This document shows positions 54,531 through 64,000 of a stretch of DNA of 64,000 nucleotides, in pieces. The translations under genes and the position numbers were made by a program. Under the pieces are notes generated by a model. That model saw only the letters and a list, made by a program, of their open reading frames with translations, did no database searches and had not been told where the DNA came from. Positions within the stretch are counted from its first letter, which is position 1; the number at the start of each line of letters is the position of its first letter. Source of the stretch: Porodaedalea pini (lineage: Eukaryota; Basidiomycota; Agaricomycetes; Hymenochaetales; Hymenochaetaceae); contig NBAY01000002.1 in the NCBI GenBank assembly GCA_002794775.1, forward strand, positions 1,674,001-1,738,000. The letters are read 5' to 3'.

Positions 54531-55328
54531 CACGGCAGGAAAATCCGGGGTTTTCCGTGAGGGAGGAGCATATCACAGAGTGTTTAGTGGGGCTCATATA
54601 ATTTCGGCCGGAAAAGCCTTACATGGATTGTAAATTCTCAATCAATCAAAATGTGCAGAAATTATGCTTTATGTATCTAAAATTGATGGCCATCAAGAAA
54701 AGTATTTCTGAACTCAGTGTCTACAATCTACTTTGCCAAAGGATAAGATAATTCTGGGATTCTGAATCTCCATTGTCCATAAATAAAGAGAATGGTGGTT
54801 ATTAGATTTAGAATCTGTAAAGTCTTGGACACAAAGGAAAGAGGCTCATTGGATTTAAAATCCACATAGACTCCTTGCATGAATGGAAGATCTCTCTCAG
54901 ATTTGGGATCTATGGATCACATGATTAGCATATAATCAACTCAGCATAGATCCCAAATCTGAGAGAGATCTTCCATTCATGCAAGGAGTCTATGTGGATT
55001 TTAAATCCAATGAGCCTCTTTCCTTTGTGTCCAAGACTTTACAGATTCTAAATCTAATAACCACCATTCTCTTTATTTATGGACAATGGAGATTCAGAAT
55101 CCCAGAATTATCTTATCCTTTGGCAAAGTAGATTGTAGACACTGAGTTCAGAAATACTTTTCTTGATGGCCATCAATTTTAGATACATAAAGCATAATTT
55201 CTGCACATTTTGATTGATTGAGAATTTACAATCCATGTAAGGCTTTTCCGGCCGAAATTATATGAGCCCCACTAAACACTCTGTGATATGCTCCTCCCTC
55301 ACGGAAAACCCCGGATTTTCCTGCCGTG
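54531..55328. mobile_element. 798-bp palindromic MITE, TSD TTA
   Basis: Terminal inverted repeats begin CACGGCAGGAAAATCCGG and extend through arms of about 380 bp (54531-54912 and about 54944-55328) with almost no mismatches; the central loop is about 30 bp. TTA flanks both sides (54528-54530 and 55329-55331). The intact paralogous site near 59010 has a single CTTATGC. The 3-bp TTA duplication fits PIF/Harbinger-type transposition. No transposase inside. Confidence 0.88.
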
Positions 55329-55413
55329 TTATGCGACAAAGTGAGGAAGTCATGTGATAATCCCGCGAGACAATGTTTGGACAAGCACGTGACTGCCTCG
55401 CTTGCCATAACGA

Positions 55414-55940
55414 ATGGTATGTGCTGAACCGAACACTCTGTGCGCACACATATACTAGAAATAATCAGGCACCCGGAAAGAAGAGGAATCTGAATCCTAC
55501 TGGTCTGGGACGTGCAATTATCAATCAGAAGTCTAAGGATGCTCGTCAGGCCAAGGAGTCCAATCTCGTCAGTCGCAACAGAGTAGACGAGAAAAGGGAG
55601 CTAATTGTCGGTGAAGTATACGACAGACATTGACTCGGCAAGCAAACTTCGGTCGGTGACTCAGGAGAAGGACTTGGTGAAATTTTGAATATAGCTCAGT
55701 TAGCTGCGACAGACTTTACCGCAGGTGCGCTGTGAAGTCATGTTTTATTATCCAATGGCATACACTTAATTTATATCTAGAGCGGCATAACATCACTATT
55801 ATTCAGACTTCGAGCGCTAGTGCATCATCCGCGCATAACCCATTTCTGCTCATGGACCAGGAGGAGAAACAAACTCTTGAGAAACATAGACAAAACAAAG
55901 CACGCCTACGAGTACCTAGCAGGGCAGTATGGATTTCGCC
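55414..55940 (+). pseudogene. LSG1: LSG1 5' fragment (duplicated copy)
   Basis: Collinear with 59066-59600. It has the same ATG|GTATGT start/intron junction (55414-55416), exon 2 beginning APGKKRNLNPTGLGRAI, the 50-nt second intron, and the exon LRSVTQEKDL. A 1-nt deletion near 55676 shifts the frame into a TGA, and homology ends near 55940 (ARLRVPSRAVW). The GTPase domain is absent. Confidence 0.9.
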
Positions 55941-56799
55941 ATACCTTACCGTTTCTACAGTCTGGTAGGCTGCTTTACTTGAATTACTTCTTACCGTCTA
56001 ATATTTCAACGATGCGCAGCAGCCCTGCAAGTCAGTGCCCACTTCATCATGAATGAACACTCGGCCGACCTATTTTGAACCCAGAGTATATTTGAACTTA
56101 CCGTTTCCAGATGCTTCGAAGCTGCTACTACGTGTATCTCATCGGATGAAATTCAAGTTACGGATAAATGGCAAGCGACTCCAGTACTCGTCTTGGGTGC
56201 TAGTATTGTAAGATCTCCCGAGGATGATATTTCCTCGTGTCAACTACCATCAAGTACGTGATATGCCAGCTCATTGGAAGGCCCTTTTTTAAATATATAG
56301 AACAATGGACCGAACGGAAACCTTACTAACCGCACTCAAAAAGAATGCTGCCTGCGAGTGAAACGGACTATGCTTGAATCAATGGTTTCTGGCACCAAAT
56401 ACCCTAAAGCTGTTTTCTTTCACTGCTTCTGACTGGACATAGGCAGGCAGCTCAGAATTAAGCATCTGAGCTTGAGATATCACCAGAATCAACCCCGGCT
56501 GCATCATAACCGATGGGATATGGTCGGCTGTATCTAGGCCAAAATGAATCGTTCTCAACTCGAAGGGCTGGATGCTCCACTATCTTTGGTTCTAACGCGC
56601 TTCTTTATGCGCCGTCACCGCTCAGGCTAAACGTCGGACGTATGGTGCCCGTCATATAGAAGAGCTTCTAGCGGCATTGAAAGGGCGAACATTATATCCG
56701 AGATTGTGTGCGGGACAGTGTCTGTTTGGCAATATAAAGGCAATGAACATGAAGGTCAAATGACCCCAGCAACACAAATATCTTGATAACTGTTCAGAT
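55941..56799. other. Junction of the segmental duplication and GH5 upstream region
   Basis: No gene recognised. The stretch lies between the truncated LSG1 copy and the intact GH5 gene and should hold the GH5 promoter. A plausible TATATAG lies near 56297, but that is too far to be a sure TATA box; TATAAAG at about 56734, 66 bp before the ATG, is a better candidate. Confidence 0.5.
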
Positions 56800-58742
56800 A
56801 TGAAGCTCATTGCTCTTTCTCTCGCGGCTGTTGTGCCTCTCGTCCGCGCTCAAGCAGGAGTGAGTAGTCCAGTTCTATCTTAATAGCTCGACAGGCTAAC
56901 TCCTATTTTCAACTAGCTCTACGCGCAATGTAAGATTTGTTGATGTCTGTGATGAAATGATAGGAATTTTGACGGTTCTCCCTTGAAGGTGGAGGAATCG
57001 GTTGGAGTCTGTTCTTTTCTCCTTGTCGAATATATGGGAGGCTTAGGATTTTTTGTTTCTCATTTCAGCTGGTGCTACTACATGTGCCTCCGGCAGCGTG
57101 TGCACAGCTTTAAGCGACTGTGGGTAACTCCACGCCCGGACACCTCATAGTCCTGAGCCTTTTTATTAGATTATTTCCAATGCCTTCCAGGTTCAGCCGC
57201 GCCCGCGCCCTCTGTCCCCTTCATGGGTGGAGTCAATACTGCAGGCTATGATTTCACCGTGGTATGTTTGTCATGTTTCGCTTTGTACTTAACAATCAAC
57301 ATGTTACAGAGCACCAATGGGTCATTCAGCGGAACTGGTGTATCTCCGCCTGTTTCGCAATATGCCCACTTTGCGAACGAAGGCGTCAATATATTCCGCA
57401 TCCGTGTGTATCTTTCCTGACGAGAGAATTAAGACTCTTCTCTTACGAGATATCCTATTGTAGCTTTCGCCTGGCAGCTTATGACTCCTACCGTCGGAGG
57501 TGCCATCTCAGACACGTTTTTCGAGACGTACGCTAGTTTGCCTTGCAATAAAAACAAACCCTGCATACTTACTTCTTGGCAGTTACGACACAACTGTTCA
57601 AGCGGCATTATCATCCGGTAGGGATATTCATGTAATCCTGGACGTTGTAAGTGCTATGTTTTATTGCATTATTCAGAGATATTTTGGAACTGAGCAAAAT
57701 CTTATTCAGCACAATTACGCTCGGTGGAACGGCGAAATCATTGCACAAGGTGGACCAACGAATGATCAGTTTGCTTCCCTCTGGTCTCAGATTGCTACGA
57801 AGTATGCGAATGACTCCCGCATAATCGTAAATTCCTTCACTTACTACAACCGTACCCGGCACTTATTGCTCTCCATTTTCTCTTTCTTAGTTCGGTGTCA
57901 TGAATGAGCCGCATGATATACCAGACATTCAGACTTGGGCTGGTTCCGTTCAGGCAGCAGTCAATGCCATCCGTGCGGCTGGGGCAACTTCTCAGCTTAT
58001 CTTGATGCCTGGATCGAGCTATTCGTCTGCTCAGGCTCTTCCAACTGAGGCGGGTCCTTATCTCCTCAACGTGACTGATCCTGTTGGAGGAACTTCCAAG
58101 CTGCTCTTCGATGGTAAACTCTAAATGATCAGGGCGTTGCCTCAATTCTCATGTTGTGATTATACATATTGCAGTCCACAAATACCTTGACAGTGACAAC
58201 TCTGGCACACACCGAGGTCCGTCTGTTTGTACATTGTGCATTTCACCGCATTGATACTGACTTCATTCATCGTTGATACGGTTAGATTGTGTTACCGACA
58301 ATGTTGACGTCTTCCAGACGCTCGTAAGCTGGCTCCAAGCCAACGGCAACCGTCAGGCCCTCCTTTCTGAGACAGGCGGTGGAAACACTGCATCATGCGA
58401 GACTGAGTACGTTTTTAGCTTGCTCATAATTATCCGTGCTGACATCCATGAATGATTAGTCTCTACTCAGAGCTCGCCTTCGTCAAGTCTAACTCGGATA
58501 GCCTTGTCGGCTTCACTGCATGGGCTGCTGGTGCCTTTGATACTTCGTATAATTTAACATTAACCCCCTTTCCGAACGGAACGGACCAACCTCTTTGGAC
58601 CGACGCAAGTGAGAGTTCCTATGATTTGATCAAAAGCACTGTTTTTAACAAAGTTGCGTCGTGTAGTCAGACCCAACCTGCCTTGAACACGCAGAGTACC
58701 TTTCCATTGGGACCCGCTTTCATTGGGTATTTGTGTGTTTAG
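56800..58742 (+). CDS. Secreted GH5 endo-beta-1,4-glucanase with N-terminal CBM1
   Basis: It hydrolyses internal beta-1,4 bonds of cellulose outside the cell. Thirteen exons give 406 aa: 56800-56859, 56917-56929, 56989-57006, 57069-57119, 57191-57261, 57310-57403, 57464-57527, 57583-57646, 57710-57826, 57891-58113, 58175-58216, 58286-58406, 58460-58742. All introns have GT-AG ends and all phases close. Domains: signal peptide (MKLIALSLAAVVPLVRAQAG); CBM1 cellulose-binding module (LYAQCGGIGW then ATTCASGSVCTALSDC) spread over four small exons; then the GH5 barrel (FMGGVNTAGYDF, FRIPFAWQLM). The acid/base Glu is in VMNEPHD and the nucleophile Glu in LSETGGG. The sequence resembles subfamily GH5_5. 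A broken paralogue lies at 39837-40009 plus 53971-54440. The last residues after NKVASCSQ are less certain. Confidence 0.92.
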
Positions 58743-59065
58743 GATCAGGCCTCTGTTATCATTGTAGTCGGCATCGGAAAGGTTGTCGTACATAGTACCA
58801 GTTACACGGAAAAGAAATAACATTTCAGTATACACGTGAGTCGGTATATATCGAGAAATACTACAGTCAATAGGCCGAGGATAATTGAGGGCAAGAAAGC
58901 TAAGAATTTTGTACCTCTGCCTTCGGGGGGGGGGGGGGGGGAGGGGTTGCGATTGGAGTTTTCAATTTGTGTGACTAGATTAGTGTAACTGTCACGGTCC
59001 TGACAACTTATGCATTTGCTCAATATAAAACTTCTTCCTGGTTCCCTATATTGTATATATGACGA

Positions 59066-61532
59066 ATGGTATGTGCTGGAACAATCACTACATGCATATA
59101 TATATATATATAATGGATATTATCAGGCACCCGCGAAGAAGAGGAATCTGAATCCTACTGGTCTGGGACGTGCGATTATCAATCGAAAATCTAAGGATGC
59201 TCGTCAGGCCAAGGAGTCCGATCTCGTCAGTCGTAACATCGAGTAGACAGAATAGGGAGCTAATTGTCGGTGAAGTATACGACAGACATTGACTCGACAA
59301 GCAAACTTCGGTCGGTCACGCAGGAGAAGGACCTGGATGAATTTTTGAATATAGCTCAGTTAGCTGCGACAGACTTCACCGCAGGTGCGCTGTGAAGTCA
59401 TGTTTTATTATCCAATGGCATATACTTAATTTATATCTAGAGCGGCATAACATTACCATTATTCAGACACCCAGCGCCAGTGCATCATCCGCGCACAACC
59501 CTTTCTTGCTCACGGACCAGGAGGAGAAGCAGGCTCTCGAGAAGCACAGACAAAACAAGGCGCGCTTACGAGTACCCCGCAGGGCCCCATGGACGCGAGG
59601 CATGCCGCATGCCCATTTAGAGAGGCAAGAACGCGACGCCTTTCTCGAATGGAGAAGGGGCCTTGCTCAGTTGGTACCGTGTTCTCTACCCTTCAGTTCA
59701 TGTCTGATGTTTGATCGCGACTTTCCTCAGACTGCAAGACGAAATGGGACTGCTGCTGACGCCTTTTGAGCGTAACATAGAGGTGTGGAGGCAGCTTTGG
59801 CGGGTTCTTGAGAGATCCCATCTGGTCGTTCAGATCGTTGATGCGCGCAATCCGCTACGCTTCCGGTGTGAGGATCTGGAAGAATATGTCAAGGATGTGG
59901 AGGGTTCAGAGGGCGAGCATGGATCTGGAAAAGGGAAGCGGAAGTCTTTGCTGTTGATCAACAAGGCTGACTTGCTCACGGCCAAGCAGAGGTTAGTCAT
60001 CTTTGGAACGCATCGCCTATCTCATCTTCAACGGTGCCGTTGACTATTCTTGCAGGCGTTATTGGGCAGATTATTTCGATCAACAGGGCATTCAATACGC
60101 TTTCTTCTCTGCAGCTAACGCAGTAGCGTTACAGGAAGCACGGAAACTTGCCTTACAAGAAAAGCAATATATCGAAGAATTAAGCTCTACCGAGGAGCAT
60201 ACCGAGGAGAAAGTGAACGCTAGTGGACAAGCGACAAAAAATCAAGGTGACAAGCCAACGGATTTGCAAACGCCTGCAAGCGTCTCTGGAGGATCGGATT
60301 CAGAGCCTGACGAAAGCAGTTCAGACAGTGATGCGTCCTCGGATGAAGATCTTTATTTTGACGCGGAAGAGGAGACTGAAGATGGCAAGGATCCCAGAAC
60401 AAGAGTTCTCAGCGTGCTTGAGCTTGAGGCCCTTTTTGTTCATTCTGCCCCCGATCTGAACAGTACGTGTATTATTTGTCTTTTCAGTTCAGATGCTCAT
60501 CGTAATTTTCAGCGTTCGCCGATGCAGATGGGAATGCACCATCGAAACTCGTCGTTGGCCTGGTCGGTTATCCGAATGTCGGAAAGTCCAGTACCATCAA
60601 CTCTCTTCTGGGCGAAAAGAAAGTCAGCGTATCCTCGACGCCTGGAAAGACGAAGCACTTCCAGACAATCCATCTTTCCCCTTCTATTGTACTCTGTGAT
60701 TGTCCGGGTCTCGTTTTTCCGCAGTTCGCAACGACTGCAGCAGATTTGGTTTGTGACGGCGTCCTACCTATAGATCAGCTGCGCGAATACACTGGACCGA
60801 CTTCACTTGTCGTCAAGAGAGTACCAAAAGCAATTCTTGAAGCTACGTATGGCTTGACTATCCGTACGAAGGGACAGGAGGACGGCGGTGATGGTAAAGT
60901 CAGTGCGGAGGACCTATTGATAGCATACGCTGGTGAGTCTGAGCTTTGCTTGTCCTAGTGCTTCTTTGACATTCTTTCTTCCAGTTGCGAGAGGCTTTGC
61001 TCGTGCCGGGCAAGGGAATCCTGACGAAGCTCGTGCAGCGCGGTACATTTTGAAGGACTATGTGAATGCGAAACTTCTTTACTGTCACCCTCCGCCTGGA
61101 CTTTCTGAGCAGGAGTACAATGAACAAGCACAGGAATACGCATTACGGCGAATAGCGAGAAGGAAACGGGCTCCAGTCACTCGAGTCACGAAAAATGCAG
61201 ACACCTTCATTGACTCAGGTGGAAACAATTCGGGACTGCCTGCACCAAGTAACAAAGCTCGCGCCGTAGATGATTCGTTTTTCACATCTGGGTCGACACT
61301 GTCCGCTCGTCCGTTCGTGCAAGGTACTGCTCGTCACGGACAGTCCTTTACTCGCGGGAAACTGTATCCTCACCAGAATGCAGTGATGGATGATGGTACA
61401 CCTCTTGAGGGCCGTAGGGCACGCATTGCTTCTGTGTTGGCAGCCGATGGCGGTGAAGCCGGAGGAAAGGGTAAAAAACATTTCAAAGGTAACAAAAGGG
61501 TGAAGCAGAGGAGCGGGAAAGGATACGATTAG
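59066..61532 (+). CDS. LSG1: LSG1, large-subunit GTPase for 60S ribosome export and maturation
   Basis: Lsg1 is a cytoplasmic circularly permuted GTPase that releases the export adaptor Nmd3 from pre-60S subunits. Eight exons total 694 codons; introns are 59069-59126, 59226-59275, 59385-59440, 59679-59730, 59992-60055, 60463-60512 and 60933-60984, and all phases close. The first coding exon is just ATG (ATG|GTATGT). Motifs: KLRSVTQEKDLDEFL, LLLTPFERNIEVWRQLWRVLERS, G4 in LLLINKADLL, then G1 GYPNVGKSSTINSL, G2/G3 region STPGKTKHFQT and CDCPGLVFP, then LPIDQLREY. The G4-before-G1 order is the hallmark of the permuted family. A Glu/Ser/Asp-rich insert (about 60180-60390) and a Lys-rich tail are usual. 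It ends 129 bp from the convergent PRP11 gene. Confidence 0.96.
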
Positions 61533-61661
61533 CCTGTATCGTTAGCTCTTGTTTGTGCACTGGTTTGTATGTTCGACCTGTACAGTATGTCTGTCTGCCT
61601 TTATAGAGCATTAAAATTAGCAACATGGCGGAACGGATTATAGTAATACAATAATCTGAGG

Positions 61662-62533
61662 TCAAAAGTGATTTTTGAACATGAATTGGAAGCTATATTG
61701 CTTAGTATCAGGATCCCAATGAGACCAATTCCAGCCGCCCTCATCATCATCATCGTCCTCTATCTCTCGAGCAGGAATACGAAATGCTATGGTTTCATAC
61801 GGTTCAGCAGCAACCTGAACCGACGTGAGTTCGAGCTCAATAGAGTGAAGATTGAACGAAATGCACTTACAATGAGATATTGGTAGGCTCTGTTTGGAGG
61901 CTCCCGCTTCTGTTCCCAAGCACTCATGAACCTACGTCGCGGAACAACACCATCCTTGATTTGTGGAAGGTGTACTTGGACCATCATGCCTTCCTGCCGC
62001 ATTTCTGGGTCGCGCACCTTCGTGACGCGATAACCCGGCCTGCCAATCTTCAGGAAAACCTTGCGTTGCACATTGGTTTGTGTCGGCGCAATCATCAACT
62101 GCGCGTCCTTCATGTCACGCGCAGCACGTCGAGCCAAGTTAGTTTGGTGCTTTTTGCCTTGCGTATGCGCAAGGTATGACCCTTCGTTCGTGTGAAGTGT
62201 AAGACAAAGACGGCATTCTAGAGAACCAAGGTGGTTGCGCAGAATGTATGGATCCTGCAAGGCGTTAGCGACGTCAAATACTAATTAATGAAGCGCATTC
62301 ACCTTTGAAAGATCAATAGTCTCCAAAGCTAACTTCCTGAGACGTTCTCGTCTATCAACATTGGCCTCTGAGGCGCCTGCTACGCCTCCACCACCGAACT
62401 TCGAGCCGACACGATTCTGATTGACGAACAGTTAGATTTACAGCGGCGAACTCGGAGAGCAATACCAAATACCTGAAAATCTAAAATGACTGTCAGAGCG
62501 CATACTTTCAAGTATGCGGGTTTGCTTACCCAT
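61662..62533 (-). CDS. PRP11: PRP11/SF3A2, U2 snRNP SF3a zinc-finger subunit
   Basis: Part of the SF3a complex that helps U2 snRNP bind the branch point in the nucleus. Five exons: 62530-62533, 62473-62480, 62303-62416, 61871-62254, 61662-61814, giving 220 aa. The start is split: ATGG in exon 1 and ATTTTCAG in an 8-nt exon 2 make MDFQ, followed by NRVGSKFGGGGVAGASEANVD. A C2H2 matrin-type finger (ECRLCLTLHTNEGSYLAHTQGKKH) follows DPYILRNHLGSL. The C terminus VAAEPYETIAFRIPAREIED and WDPDTKQYSFQFMFK matches the family. The length is typical of fungi, which lack the Pro-rich tail of animals. Divergent from RRP5. Confidence 0.95.
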
Positions 62534-62735
62534 TTTGCTCTGTCGCGGGTTTTGACTCTGAACGTCGTGCAGAGGAGAGCTGAGAAAGCCGCCGGAAGTA
62601 CTGCGCCGAGGCACACTTCCACATGTTCTCACGGTCACCTAAAGTCCAAAATTTGGACTCGGACAAGCGACCGACTGCAATACTCAATCTTCTTGTCACA
62701 CTCTCGGCATCCTCTCTTAGACCTGCGCATTTAAA
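62534..62735. promoter_or_regulatory. Shared intergenic promoter of PRP11 and RRP5
   Basis: Only 202 bp separate the two divergent start codons, so both promoters must overlap here. No TATA box is evident. Confidence 0.6.
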
Positions 62736-64000
62736 ATGAGCAGTAAGAAAAGAAGCTCCGAAGCAGCTTCTTCGCCTGCGACACAGCGCAAGAGGGTAAA
62801 AACCTCTAATCCAATCGAGGAGAAATCTCAAGCTACCTCAGTGCTCCGGCCAGAAGAAGTGGATTTTCCAAGAGGTGGAGGGACGAGCTTTACGCCAGTC
62901 GAGTACAAGGCAATTTGCGCTGAAGCCTTGAAAGAACTTAATGATGAGGACGTATTCAAGGTGAGCTCCATGTATTTTTGACTCGCTGAATTTACATTAA
63001 CGCGCTTTACTCAGGATTCGGCTACGCAAAATAAGCCCTCTAAGAAGGAAAAGAGGAGAAAAACAGAAACAGGGGCTCCTAGAAAAACCATTGTAGTACA
63101 GCAGAAGTCAGAAGCAACGACAACACGGGTCGAGCACTTAAACTACAAAGTGTGTGAAACTGTCCTTATGTTCAGTCAGTCCTTAAGCTCAAGTCTCCCC
63201 AGCGAATTGCCACTGGCATGAAAGTGTTATGTCAAGTCGTCGCAGTTTATCCATTCATTCTAATCGTTTCCCTTCCCAATCAATTACTTGGGCACATTCC
63301 AATCACGCATATATCTTCGCAACTCACGGGTGCACTTGAAGCTGCAGACGCGGGAGAGCTTTCGGAGGAAGAGTTGGATATTGAAGAGGAAGGTGTTGGG
63401 AATGACAAAAGCCCGCCAGATCTAGTTGAGCTTTTCCAACCAGGCCAATACTTGCGAGCAGTTGTTTCAGCGGTTAAACCTTCTGGCACCACGGAGGGAC
63501 GGGCATTTAATTATTCAAAGGATGAGGTGGAGAAGGCTAGCCGTAGAGTAGAGCTGAGCCTCATCCCCGATCAAGTCAACGCTGGCCTTGTGAAAACGGA
63601 CCTGACCAAAGGCTTCGTGAGTGGCAAAATCTCTTGATAGAACTCGATTGACCTTCCTCCGACTAAGACATTATGCGCTGCGGTTAAAAGTGTTGAGGAC
63701 CATGGTTACATTTTGGACTTCGGGCTACCTAGTGTTTCCGGATTTCTGCGCTATAAACCAGGGAAAGATGTACGGACGGAACGAAGAAGACGCATCGGGA
63801 GTCTCGTTAACGTGGTCGTCGACAAACTCGCTGAAGACGGTCGCACTTGCATCTTCACTGCCGAGGAACGTGACTTTAAGACTACCATTGCAAGTGACCC
63901 TATTTTTTCCTTTTTCTTTATCTGTTTCTAACTATGTAACATTCACAAAGTTAAAGGAGGTAACTAACGTCTCGTCGGTGCTTCCGGGTGTACTCGTGCA
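62736..64000 (+). CDS. RRP5: RRP5, rRNA-processing factor with S1 repeats (5' part, runs off the window)
   Basis: Rrp5 is a nucleolar scaffold needed for cleavages making both 18S and 5.8S rRNA; it consists of many S1 RNA-binding repeats. Start MSSKKRSSEAAS, then a Lys/Arg-rich N terminus and FPRGGGTSFTPVEYKAI (family signature). Likely introns: 62961-63014, 63150-63193 and 63617-63667; one more begins near 63892. The first S1-like repeat has SPQRIATGMKVLCQV, VSLPNQLLGHIPITHIS and GQYLRAVVSAV. The next begins KGFTLCAAVKSVEDHGYILDFGLPSVSGFL. The gene continues to the right; the usual length is about 1500-1800 aa, so roughly a quarter is present. Confidence 0.92.

Noticed and set aside
58926..58943. 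Long G run downstream of GH5 as a functional G-quadruplex
   Set aside because: It is a simple homopolymer of the type that slips easily, absent from the duplicated copy, with no further support.
1..64000. CRISPR arrays, tRNA or rRNA genes
   Set aside because: No regularly spaced direct repeats with unique spacers and no cloverleaf or rRNA sequence were found. The only tandem array is the coding minisatellite at 44561.

Overview
The window is nuclear DNA of a filamentous basidiomycete, most likely an Agaricomycete wood or litter decayer. The evidence is short GT-AG introns (about 45-75 nt) in every host gene, a secreted GH5 endoglucanase carrying a fungal CBM1, conserved single-copy fungal genes (LSG1, PRP11/SF3A2, RRP5), and dense Ty3/gypsy chromoviruses and foldback elements. 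No bacterial, organellar, tRNA, rRNA or CRISPR features were seen.

Left part (1-14.2 kb). The end of a gypsy element is cut by a 1-kb foldback element. It is followed by a decayed, 3'-truncated copy of the spliceosome gene PRP8 (minus strand) and a frameshifted BTB-domain gene. An old gypsy pol, riddled with TGA stops at arginine positions, carries a nested solo LTR with a 5-bp target duplication.

Middle (14.2-31 kb). A 4.8-kb unit is tandemly duplicated. It holds a minus-strand coiled-coil/Cys-rich gene and two plus-strand genes (311 and 194 aa). The first copy was later hit by a decayed 6.3-kb gypsy element (minus, TSD CAGTC). The genes of the second copy are broken.

Centre right (31-55.9 kb). 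A very young full-length gypsy element (LTRs apparently identical, TSD GGAAA) sits inside a foldback DNA element. Then comes the damaged left copy of a segmental duplication of a GH5-LSG1 locus. Its GH5 copy is split by a 13.96-kb insertion bounded by short terminal inverted repeats. That insertion carries a DUF6698-like gene, a degraded ORF and a gene with a 13-copy 21-bp minisatellite. The minisatellite gene is itself interrupted in frame by a second young gypsy element (TSD CCTCC). A 798-bp palindromic MITE with TSD TTA lies between the GH5 and LSG1 remnants.

Right end (56.8-64 kb). This is ordinary gene space: intact GH5 endoglucanase (13 exons, 406 aa), LSG1 (8 exons, 694 aa), PRP11/SF3A2 (minus, 220 aa) and the start of RRP5, which runs off the window. 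PRP11 and RRP5 are divergent from about 200 bp of shared promoter.

Two results stand out. All three gypsy elements show the sequence layout of Tf1-type self-primed reverse transcription: an 11-nt stretch about 32 nt downstream of the LTR TATA box is complementary to the sequence just after the 5' LTR. The intact GH5-LSG1 locus also acts as an empty-site reference, fixing the ends and target duplications of the TIR-bounded element and the MITE in its broken sister copy.
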